64,000 nucleotides of DNA, from positions 8,761,842 to 8,825,841 of the forward strand of contig NC_051090.1 of the NCBI RefSeq assembly GCF_901709675.1, given 5' to 3'. Below the pieces are notes generated by a model that was given only the letters and a program-made list of their open reading frames with translations, was not told the DNA's origin and searched no databases. The first letter of the stretch is position 1. Each line of letters starts with the position of its first letter. Position numbers and translations under genes: made by a program. Below, one piece after another: positions 1-61,650 of this stretch. The DNA comes from Syngnathus acus. Lineage: Eukaryota; Chordata; Actinopteri; Syngnathiformes; Syngnathidae.

Positions 1-50569
<50,569 letters not shown>

Positions 50570-51975
50570 GAGGGAACATCTGCTGGACCTCATGAGGAAT
50601 GAGGCTCCAGCCCAAAGTCTCCTGTTTTTATTTAAATCCACCTCAGCCCTGTGTTGATTTTGTAAAGGACGGAAAGCTGTGTAAAAACTCGTGAAATCTG
50701 CACAAACTGAGCGTGCACACGTAGGAACAAGAGGAAAGAAGTGTAGTCACGCAGGACACCAAGAGGAACACTTGAACTTAACAAAGACTCAATGTTTATA
50801 ACACCAGTGACTAAGAAAGACCGTTGTATAGGATGCGGACTTGTGTTTAAATGCTTCTTTTAGCTCTGGTTGGTACTGTACAGACAAGCATTCATGTGGT
50901 CGACCAAAGCGGACTCCTTACCTGCGATCACTGAACTCATGGATACAGCAGCGGCAGCTTGACCTGACCAAAAAATGTGAGAAATGACTGTTAAGGTAAG
51001 AAAGAAATGTCCCTCCATGATCAAAACAGTACTACTCCAGTAAGAGAAATAATTTGGTGGGTGTCCTTATTTCACCCCTTTCAGTCATTCTATGTACTTC
51101 AGAGGGTCAAATGTTAAATACATATAGTTATTAATATCAGCAAAAACAATAGCATATTGACATTTTTCCTGCAAAAACACACTTAATTTTACAATTTTAT
51201 TAAACAAAAAATAATGGAACAAAACAAACTGTGGTTTTGGATGTGGTTCTAGCCAGCCTTCGCCCAGAAAGACCAAAGCTTGCTGCAGATGAAGGAAATT
51301 ACACAAAACCTTTATAATCAGTATTATTTAAAATAAAATGCAAAAAAAAAAAACTGAAAAAAAATATTGTGATGTCACAGTTATGTGAGTCATGCCTTAT
51401 TTCATTACCATGCTAGCTAACTGTGCAGATGTGAATGAAAATATGTACAAATATATATAAATAAAGTATTAATGTTGTAAAATTAACACACAAAAAAAGA
51501 ATAATTACAGGTGTTTACATTCATGTGGTAATAAGGGAGACAAATGTGATGATGCATTAATTGCAAAGCAATGATTTCCTAAAAAGATGACATCGTTGAC
51601 ATTGAAAATAGTTGCTTTCTTTCTTGTTGTTGTGTGTGTACAGTGCTTTAATTTTAGTTTTAATCAGTACTTAAATTATGTCGTGAGACACTAAAATCAT
51701 TAAGGAATCACACATAAAATATTCATTTGTGTCTGCTGGCATTCAAACATCTCTGTCTCTTAAGTATTGCTGTATAGGTTTCAGTTTCTTGTTCCACTTT
51801 TTTGTACAACTTTTATTCATTATTTAGAGTGCTTTACCTTTTTGATGTACAGAATGTCACTGGTTACACTTAATAATGAAGATAATTTATTGCGTCTTTT
51901 GGGTTCCATCTTTGTGTTACATGACGTGAGGTTTCGGCGCCACAATAAATTTGTCTACAGTCGAATGTTCTTGTT
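50570..51975 (+). other. nr5a2: nr5a2 3' untranslated region (end uncertain)
   Basis: The sequence after the stop is A+T-rich with no competing gene. AATAAA occurs at 51332, 51460 and 51944. The last is followed by a GT-rich stretch (gttcttgttttgttttt), which makes it the best candidate for the distal cleavage site. Several ATTTA motifs suggest regulated mRNA stability. Further signals beyond 52 kb are possible. Confidence 0.55.
51944..51949 (+). terminator. Candidate distal polyadenylation signal AATAAA
   Basis: The hexamer is followed within about 40 bases by U/GU-rich sequence, as expected of a cleavage site. The upstream alternatives at 51332 and 51460 have weaker downstream context. Confidence 0.45.
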
Positions 51976-52599
51976 TTGTTTTTACAAACTGGGAACCAAA
52001 GAAGCAATTTTACATGCACAATACACTGATCTGAATGTTCAATAACTTGAAGAAAACAAAAATGATATATTTTGTGTACCAGACGACGTTGTTTAAATGG
52101 TGTTAGTCTTGTACTGTTACAGCAGAATTGGGGAGTAAAAAAAAAAAGGCTGAAGAATTCAGAAGAAATTACTGGCCCCATTCACATACATTGTGAGATG
52201 CCAAGTTATCATGTATTAAATTCTTTGTTTTTGAAGTTTGACACTTGACACAATTTTAAAAACACAAGAAAGTGAAACCATTTTATATAATATACACAGA
52301 TGTGTTGAATATAAAGGGTGTATAGTAACATGAGTGTATAGTAACATGAGAAATAAACATGATAAATAAAGAGCACCGTAAAGATGTTCTAGGACACAAA
52401 AGATATATATACGTATGTACGTAAATAACATTATCACACACAAAGGGTTCACAAAGGTGCTCCATTATTTCATTTAAGTGTTAATTTGTCACAGTACAGA
52501 ACACAGACCACTGACTAAAAAGTGACTTCAGACAAATGTTTAATCCCTGTTGTCATTAGGAAAGGTCAGGAGACGCTAAAAAAAAAAAAAAAAGATGTC

Positions 52600-52676
52600 T
52601 CGCACACACGCACGCACGCACACACACACACACACAAACACACACACGCGCGCACACACACAAACACACACACAAA
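52600..52676 (+). repeat. (CA)n microsatellite with interruptions
   Basis: CA array with CG and AAAC interruptions. Confidence 0.95.
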
Positions 52677-53279
52677 TAAAGATTGATCCTACAATTTCAA
52701 TATGATGGTCCTCGTTCGAGGAGTCAGGCCCTTCTATGATGAAGTTGAATTTCTTCTAGGTGAGAAGCAAGAGGCAGTAAAGTCGAGCTCCAAGGGAATG
52801 TGGAAACTACAATCAGCTGGTGATGCCTCCACTTGTGCAGGAGGGAGGGCCTGTGTGGGAGGAGGTGGGACCATTTATTTGCATTCAAGAATACAGGAGG
52901 TCGTTAGTATGAATACTAACAATGTACAGTGTATTGCATAAAATGTTTTTTTAAAGAAACAGAAGAATCAAAAGCATTAAGTTAAAACAGTCAGGAGCTA
53001 AAGAAACCAAGTTCATGAATAACACAAACAGAACTTGCCAGCTGATACAAAGATTATGTAAAATGTCCATAATGACTCAGGATAATGGAGGAAAGTTTGA
53101 GACTCAAATCCACATTACCTTAAAAATAAACATATTGGCATACATAAAGAAAATCAATGCTGAACTCAGAGAACTACTACTCCTACAATTCCCCTTTTCT
53201 GATATATGAAACAATCCGAGTAGCACGTAAATGGTCAAATTAGCTTGGGCATCCATCTATGCGTTTTATACAATGTGTC

Positions 53280-53450
53280 CAATTCAAGGCCAACTCCAGC
53301 CTATACCACCTGACTGAGCAAAATATGTGGTACACTATTATAATTAAAATTTGAAGCTTGGGTCCATGGAGAAAACTTGCAATGACAACTTCACACAGGT
53401 AACGATTGGGGCTGAGATTCGGATCCATAACCTGTGACTCTGAAGTGACC
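53280..53450 (-). repeat. Decayed fish SINE-like copy
   Basis: The order of motifs (ggagaaaac, acttcacacagg, gctgagattcgg, acctgtgactctgaag) follows the same repeat as at 43.5 kb but with many differences. Confidence 0.45.
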
Positions 53451-53930
53451 TACAGTACAAACCAAGTGACAATATTTGCCATATTTCTTTTTTTCCAGAC
53501 TGTAGGCTTTCCAGAACGATTTTCCTTCCCCCTCAATAACACAAAAGGATTGAGTGATCAGCTGATAGATATGTTTTCATGCAGCATAATGCATGCCGGC
53601 CAGTCAGAGCTGGAAAAGCAGCTAGCTTCACTTTGAGCTTGGCTTGCAGAGCCTGGCCTCTTGGTCCATAAATGCGTTCAACCTGCCTGCCTTCACTCGC
53701 TCTGAATTTGTATAAATAATGTATATAAATTTATCCGCACACTCTAACAAGTGCAGCCTCAGGTGAAAATATTCAGAAATGCATGCTGTGTGCGTCCCCG
53801 AGGGTGGACATCAGCTCCAGACCGACCGAGTGCAAAGATAACCACATAGTAGATGGCGAGAGAAAAGGGGGGGTAGAAAAAACACATAAATAACTTGCCG
53901 AAAGCAACATTACACTCAACATCACTCACT

Positions 53931-53996
53931 CACGCACACACACACACACACACACACACGCAAACACACACACACTCACACACACACTCACACAAA
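53931..53996 (+). repeat. (CA)n microsatellite with CT interruptions
   Basis: CA array with several CTCA units. Confidence 0.95.
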
Positions 53997-54436
53997 TGTA
54001 ATACTGTCAATTTCTAAACAGGCTTTCCTTTCCATCACACAAACAGCCCCAAGTTGTGTCTGCCAGTGCTATGTGAAGCTTTTAAACTCTGGAAGCTCGT
54101 CACTCATGCTTTGTGAGATGCGCCTGCATGAGTCCTGCATGGCCATGCAGCAGGCTGACACAAATAGCAAATGGGGATACAAGAAGAAGTAAATTCCGCT
54201 TGGGAAGTGGATTTCCAGATTGGTTGAGAATCAGATGAGGGAGGATACTTGATTTGGAAAAAAATGTACTACAAAGGTTTAGCTGGATTAGTTTATAGTA
54301 TAATGTGTGCACAGTAAAAAAATAAAAATAAATAAATAAAATAAATTAGACAAAAATAAAAAAACCTTGCCTTTTGTAATACAAACAATTTTTGCCATAA
54401 TCTAAAATTATTTGAGGACATAAATACACCCATATA

Positions 54437-55082
54437 TACTGTATTTTCCGGACTATAAATCGCTCCGGAGTATATAAGTTGCACCAACCATAAAATGCAT
54501 AATAAAGAAGAAAAAGACATATATAAGTCACACCGGAGTATAAGTCGCATTTTTGGGGGCAGTTGATTTGATAAAATCCAACACCAAGAACAGACATGTC
54601 ATTTTGAAAGGCAATTTCAAATAAAAATAGAATAGGCAACAACAGGCTGAACGGTACGATATGCTAACATTACATAAATACATAAACACGGAACTGAGAA
54701 CGTGCCTGACGTAACATATTAAGAGTTAGTCAAATAACTATAGCATGAATAACATGCTAACAACTTTATCGAACCATCTGTGTCACTCCAAATCATTAAA
54801 TCCAACAAAATCTTCATCCTTGGTGTCACTTATAAACAACTCCGCTAACTCCGTAAGTAGAATATGCAGCGCTTCCTCTTCTACGTGGCTTACGTCAGAC
54901 TCATTGTCAGTTGCAGTTCGTATTATTCCCCTTCCTAGAGCGCCCTCATGCGGATTTGTGTGAAAATAACATATGAAATGATATGTATGAATAATTTCAC
55001 ACATAAGTCGCTCCTGAGTATAAGTTGCACCCCTGGCCAAACTATGACAAAAACTGAGACTTATAGTCCGGAAAATACGGTA
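54437..55082. mobile_element. TA-bounded inverted-repeat element, AAGTCGC subfamily, copy 4 (646 bp)
   Basis: The left end TACTGTATTTTCCGGACTATAAATCGC and the right end TTATAGTCCGGAAAATACGGTA are inverted repeats bounded by TA. The interior is shared with copy 1 but lacks its minisatellite. Non-autonomous. Confidence 0.72.
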
Positions 55083-57843
55083 CCCAAAATCAGACTTAAT
55101 GTTAGAGAGCACGGGCACAGACTTTTCTGAGTCTTGCAATGAACTACGTATGTCTACTTTTTACACGGTCACATTGGATTTTCGGCTAAACATTGTTATT
55201 ATTATTATTATTATCATCACTCTCATGGTGAAACTTTTACCATTCAGAGTTGTGTGCATTACTTGCACAAAAAAGTTATTTTTTGTACGTTTTAAAACAA
55301 TATGAGTTTAAAGTGTGAAAATGTGTTCTTAGCCGTAACTTGAAATTACATTTCACAACTGTAGGAGGGGCTTTGGATTGCTACTTAACAATTGTAACAC
55401 TAAACAACCTTTATCAAAACGTTCTTATTGATATCAAGACTGTCATTTTAACTGAGTGCGTTATAATAAAGTGCGTTATAATCTTCCTTCATGTTAAAAA
55501 TGATGACGGCTCACCGAGACTGAAGAGAAACAGCAGACGTCTTCAGTGAGGCAATTAGCCAACTTTAAATTCACTCCAAGCAGCAGTTGTACCTATTGCT
55601 TGCCGACCTGATGGACAAAGTTTGCACATGTAAAGATGAAATGAATTGGCATGCATTGTTAACGGAACACTCTCCATTGTTAGTCCAAACCATCACTATG
55701 GCATGCTAAACAAACATAGAAAGGTTTGGAAATGTAATGGTTTGAAGGCCGCTGCCGTTTCATTTCAAAGCATGCATTATACATCATTGTGCATAAAGAG
55801 GAAGCCTACAGCATTACTATTTTTTTCCCTGATAATTATCCTTTATAAGTAATTAAAAAGAGAGCGATAGAGGCAGAAAGAAAATGCAACTTTCAAGCAG
55901 CTGAACCTCGCTGCCAACATTTCATTAATTGCCGATACAATGGGGGGAGCCTTCAATTTAAAAAAAATAAGGAGCACACATTCAGTGCTCATGTTATACT
56001 GGCACTTAAATCCGACAGAGCTCATAAAAAAAGGACTCAAGGTTGCATCCAATTGAACGCCTCCAACTACAGCCACTTCAGGAATCCATTTAGCAAGCAG
56101 GGGGTTAGAACATCTAATTCAATAGGAGTTGCTTTGTTAAAATGGTTGCACCAATGTCTTTTAAAAACAAACACACATGCACACGCACGCGCAAACACAC
56201 TTTCAGGCACTCCTCCTTCTGTGTTTGCTTGGCTCCATTGTGGAAAAAAATTAACCCAGCACATACAGAGCGCAGGACACAAAGGCTCAATCTTGCCAGA
56301 GCTCAGTTGAGTGGCAAAGATGAATGCTTCACTGCATATAGAATCTTGACCTTTGCCTCGACAGTGTAAATAAAAAAACAAATCCAAACTTGCGAGATCT
56401 ACAAAGAGGTCTGGACTGTAAGAAAACGCCAACCTGAATTTCACTACACACTACATCATTGATTTCTATAATTCTCCGTAAGTGAACATTCTCCAAAATT
56501 AGGCAAACCTATTTCGACACAAATATTTTTTTAAATTACTTGATTATTTCAAAAGTTACTCGTGGAAAATGTCATAGGCTGGACAAGCATTTCTTTCATT
56601 GCTTCTCATTTGTAACGAGTGTGGGAAATTGTAAGATGTAATAAAAAAAAAAAAGAAATGTTAAGATGACATTTACTTTGTCATGGAAAAAAATTCTTCT
56701 TGCCTCTTCCAAAGAAATTGCCTGTTCATCAGTTTTGTTTAATATTTGTGCACAGGATTGCTTTTCTGTCAATATTTCATTAACATTTACACCAAATGCA
56801 ATTGGGTAACAATATCCACGCAGTCAAATATTTAGCAGGGATTGAGCTCTATTGTTGGATCTGGATTGTTTGTGTTCATATCAAATGAAAGATAAAAATA
56901 AGAATATAATTTAAGAAATGTATAACAAAGAATAAAACCGTTATACTATACATAGTAAGAAAGGTCCATATTAACGGAACCCATTAAATGTATTTAGGTA
57001 TAGGTGGTCATTGGATCAACAAGAAAAGATCAAAACTAAACTTTTTCAGCTATTTAGTCTTTCTCGTGAGTCACTTTTAATATATATTTTGAGAGTTTAC
57101 CATAACAAAGGGATAGTTAAAGTTCTCATGACTAAAATAATTACAAAATAATTTAGCTAAAAATACTTGGTGAATTAGTTTTAGTGTTATTAAACATTGT
57201 ATCATGATTAAGCACATTAGCATTTGGTCAGATACCAAAAACTTGTTTAAAAAAAATCTGAATTGACCTATAATGAAATAACTCAACCTTTTGAAATTTT
57301 CTTGTACAATAATACCGGAGGTCAGTGCATGTTCTTTCATACCAAAATGAATGAACACTGTAAAAAAAACAGATTCTTCACAATCAATTGGAGATATGTG
57401 ATGGCCTCAGATCGCCTCCAATAAAACCAGAACTTTGTAAGTCCCACAGGAGCAAGAACAGCCTTGATCTGTGTGACCTACTGCTGGGGAGCGGTGTAAT
57501 CAACAGAGAGCCGGACCGTCAGCCATCACATGCATGGCCCTTAGCACTCGCACACATAACATTTATTCACCAGCTATGTTGCTGTAGGTCTAAGGGAAGC
57601 GATACACGTCACATTTCTTTGCGTGAGCGCATAGAATAATAGCAAAATGGAAGTCCAAATAATACATGCAAGAAATCACAGTCATGATACAGTTTGTTTA
57701 TTTATTGTTCATTTATTTAATCTTATTATTAATTCATATTATTAACCTATCTGTTTAATCTAATCAGATCTATTCTCTTCCTCTCTGTTGTTTTTGTGGT
57801 GTCCGATGTTATATTGTCTATCTGTTAATTTATGTATTATGTG
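55083..57843. other. Non-coding region, nothing recognised
   Basis: An ATT tract occurs at about 55194-55216 and A runs elsewhere. The open frames at 56067-56444 (-) and 57388-57639 (+) show no recognisable domain. Confidence 0.6.
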
Positions 57844-57977
<134 letters not shown>

Positions 57978-58767
57978 ATTTTACTTATCCCATTCAATGA
58001 ACGGACTACATACATACACGTACATGTGATTGGAAAATTGGTTCAAGGTTGCAATCAGTAGAGCACCGACAAAAGATTAAAACATGAACCAGAATCATTT
58101 TTGACCTGAGATATTTCAACTTTTTTTTTTTTTGCACTGACAGAACGGTAATCCTTGGAAATTTAAATAATATGATCTTCTCCTTGTGCCTGGCAGGAAG
58201 TGACAGGCCTACATATGTTTCTTTATATGTAAAGTACCTTTGACCTCAGATTGGGTAGGCTGACTATTCCTATTAAATATTTTATTTAATCTTTGATATC
58301 TTTTTATTGTGTTTGCAATATCATTTATGTTGGAAATGAGCAGGATGCATTTTTTTCCAATTGAGTTGAACCTAAATTTTGAACAGTCCGCCTTAATTTT
58401 GCAAACTTCAGTCGGATAGATGGAAGAAAGCTCAAAATCATATTGTTACTCGTCTATCTAATTTTATTCGACAATGAGTCAATAAAGAAAATAATAATGA
58501 AGGAAAGATTATATGCTTCTTTTTTGGACATCATCAATGAACCAATGATTTTTAATAGATTGGTGATGACTATCAGCTAAAATACTAATAAAGAAAAGCA
58601 AAATTTCACAATACAATATAAAAAAATATGTATGATATAGTATTGTATTGTGGTGCGCTACATACAAAAATATACTTGAATGGAGCTTTCATCCTTCCTT
58701 TATTCCATTGCTACTTTTAGTTCCCCTGCTGTCTTTCGGAACACCAAGTCCAACTGCTGGCAGCCCT
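57978..58767. other. A+T-rich non-coding region
   Basis: A T run lies near 58122. Nothing else is recognised. Confidence 0.6.
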
Positions 58768-59037
58768 TCACAGGCCAACAGCTGCTCCTAAACCTTCATT
58801 GTGAATATTTAGTCTGCCACACCTCTCATGGGACAACAACACTTTCTGCAAGTGACTGAGGACTCTACAGAGGAACGGTCCATTTCCAAAGTCAGCTACA
58901 AACATTGTAACATCAGAGACTTTAGCATGGCTATGAAAAACATGAGCTTGGACCAATGGGAATATTTGCTGGTAACATCCCTTCAGCATGTTTGGGTCAA
59001 TCATTAGGTCATACACAAGGACCTTGGGATCTTTGAG
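58768..59037 (-). pseudogene. Unidentified coding-like fragment (orphan exon or pseudogene)
   Basis: On the - strand a frame opens after a stop at about 59035 and reads LKDPKVLVYDLMIDPNMLKG through VSDVTMFVADFGNGPFLCRV and LHNEG-like sequence to a stop at 58768-58770, about 88 residues. Composition and hydrophobic pattern look like a helical globular domain rather than a random frame, and no simple repeat is present. A ccag precedes the open part, so an exon acceptor is conceivable, but I cannot name a family or find partner exons. The frame following the stop stays protein-like in another phase (EGLPAVGLGVPKDSRG), which hints at a frameshifted relic. A chance open frame remains possible. Confidence 0.3.
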
Positions 59038-59280
59038 TCACCTGGATTTTCACTTTTGAGAATCTGGTTAAGATAAACCTAGTCTTGCTGTGATTCAAAT
59101 ATAACTCATTTAGACTGAATTTCAACCATATCAATTATGAATCACTAATATTTTTAAAATGCTGTTCAGTTTATACCTTCATGAAAAGTGCTTTTTAACT
59201 TACCTATACTGGATTTCACCAGATCAAACATTATCTACACAAGTTTCAAATAAAATGATGATGATTGTGATGATGCAAAT

Positions 59281-59591
59281 TACCGTATTTTCCGCACTAT
59301 AAAGCGCACCGGATTATAAGGCGCACCTTCAATGAATGGCCCATTTTAAAACTTTGTCCTTATATAAGGCGCACCGGATTATAAGGTGCACCTTCAATGA
59401 ATGGCCCATTTTAAAACTTTGTCCATATATAATATATAAACATTTGGCCCGCGGGCCGGACTTTGGACACGCCTGCTGTAGTGGCTCAATATTGGTCCAA
59501 ATATAAGGCGCACCTGATTATAAGGCGCATTGTCGGCTTTTGAGAAAATTGGAGGTTTTTAGGTGCGCCTTATAGTGCGGAAAATACGGTA
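59281..59591. mobile_element. TA-bounded inverted-repeat element, GGCGCACC subfamily, copy 5 (311 bp)
   Basis: The left end TACCGTATTTTCCGCACTATAA and the right end TTATAGTGCGGAAAATACGGTA are perfect inverted repeats. The interior is almost the same as copy 3, including the doubled ccttcaatgaatggcccatt unit. Its intact ends suggest it is the youngest of the five. Confidence 0.78.
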
Positions 59592-61561
59592 CGCACAAAT
59601 GTAAAAACATCTCCCCAAAGACAAACTATGATGTGAAAACACGTTTGTCAATCCAATGCCTGATGCGAGATAGAAAGTAGGAAAGAAAATCCATTTACGG
59701 AGCTCATGTTGGTGCTCAACAAGCCTTTTCACTGGGAGTGAGTACAAGAGAGTGCCTAACAAGCTGCAGACGGGATATTAGGTGAGGTACATGAAGGAAA
59801 GAGGCTGTGGGATGCGAGAGCATGGACACGGAGGTACTGCACATCAGTTTAATCAATACCAGCCAAAGATGGATGAGTATAGAGCAACAGACAGCAGGTA
59901 GCTAACACGCTGTTTATAGGCATGGGTATAACATCTCAACACAAACCTGTCCAGGTCATAGCCAATTTGTCTGGCTGTTATGAATTACACAGAGGGAAGA
60001 ACTGTATTGGAATGACAGGTGGCTTCTCGTCTATCCAGCGTGTCCTGAGTCGTCCCTCCTGGGACAATGCCTCACCAAGGAGTTGTCCAGAAGGCATCCT
60101 AACCAAATGCCTGAGCTACCTCATCTGGGCCCTGTCAACATGTAGAACCCCTCCCTCACCATATCTGAAAAGGAAGAGCCCAGACACCCTCCGGAAGAAA
60201 CTCGGTCGCTTTCTGTGGGTTATGACCTACAGCTCGAGAATGTATACCACAAAAAAGGATTTTGTTAGTAAAGGATGGGCGCTGCAACATCCTGCCTTTG
60301 CAGGCCTAGTGTCACCTTTAGGGAATAAAGCCAGTCAATGAGGCAGGGACAACTGTCCAGCCCTTCTGACCTGCATTCAGACATAAACAGGAAGTCGCCT
60401 ATGGGAAGGAAGTCGTATCTTTGCCCCCCCCTTTGTAGTGGTGAGTAGAAAATGTGCAACAAATATATGCGAGATGTACACAAAACTTCATTAATTATAA
60501 TAATTTCTATAGAAGTTTATTTCGTATTGCCCAGTTTGAAAACACGACATGCAAGAAGTTTGTGTTCAGAAAGGAAGCAGTTGATGTTTCCTGATGCCAT
60601 TAAAAAGACCCTGCTCCAACCATAGATTAGTTGTGAGGTTAGTTAATGCAAGCTGGAGAATGTGTTTAGGTTTGCCATGTTAACATTGAACCGGTGGATC
60701 TTTGGAGTATGGCTACTTGAAAAGTAGAACTTGGGTCAAAACAGGTTGGGTTCAACAGGATCGATAAAAACAAATAGAGACGCACTGTTCTGCACAGATA
60801 TCAAGACGCTTAATCGATTACTCTGTCCTCTAAAATTCTGGTTCAAGCGTGCTCGGGGGGTTGAAAAGGATGGTGGGGGAAGTGGGCCAAAAAGGAAGTG
60901 ATTTAATGTCCAAAAAGACATTTGTTTTCTCTCTGTCTCTTTCCTGTTGTGCTCTGATAGGGACTTCCTCTCCCCAGTGGAGGTGGATGTGGGTGTCATC
61001 TGTCCATCCATACCACCCACTCCCACCCACCTAAAGCGCACGGAAATATCCTTCTTCTCCGATACATCCCAATGTGGCAGTCATTGAACATTTTTGACTT
61101 CTAGTGTTTAATATTTTGATATTTAACTGAGGCTTTTATCTAAATCTGAACAACTGAAATTAATGAGCATCCAATGAGATAAAAATTTCAAGAGAGAAAA
61201 TAATAAGGGAAATAATCAACATTATAACTGTAGTTGTCTCTCGATTTTTTCGTATAATAACCTCCAATCCATGCTTTGTGTTTATATAGTTCCATGAACA
61301 TCGGATATGCAGTATGCTCGTACATTTACCGTGTCGTGCAAAGAGGTCTCAACATCAAGCCATGGCCAAAGCAGGATGATCTCTACCCGTTTGCCGCAAT
61401 ATCTCTGTGACCAACTCCCTTCCTATGTGCAAAAACATACACGGGCACACACCCACACACATGCACTAACACACACATGACCTACCTACCAACCTCCGCT
61501 GTTATTCCTTGTACGCATCTCTTGCACTGCTACAATAAGCCTGTCTTTCTATCACGCAAAA
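59592..61561. other. Non-coding region with a decayed Rex3-like piece
   Basis: Apart from the retroelement relic at about 60020-60260 I see no gene or RNA. The short open frame at 59922-60341 (+) is antisense to the relic. Confidence 0.6.
60020..60260 (-). mobile_element. Decayed Rex3-like retrotransposon fragment
   Basis: The sequence caccaaggagttgtccagaaggcatcctaaccaaatgcctgagctacctcat parallels the copy at 39.2-39.3 kb (cccagggaggcgtccaggaggcatcctaatgagatgcccgagccacttcat). The following agacaccctccggaagaaactc also matches. It covers only the extreme 3' coding part and has no GATG tail. Confidence 0.65.

Positions 61562-61562
<1 letters not shown>

Positions 61563-61648
<86 letters not shown>
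61563..61648 (+). repeat. (CA)n microsatellite
   Basis: CA array with one AGCA interruption. Confidence 0.97.

Positions 61649-61650
<2 letters not shown>

Larger units (their letters stand above)
51976..54436. other. Downstream non-coding region with CA tracts
   Basis: It holds an A run at about 52578, CA arrays at 52600-52676 and 53931-53996, and a decayed SINE-like segment at about 53280-53450 (ggagaaaacttgcaatga...gggctgagattcggatcc). No gene is recognised. Confidence 0.65.

Noticed and set aside
59922-60341. 139-codon + strand open frame
   Set aside because: It is antisense to a decayed Rex3-like fragment.
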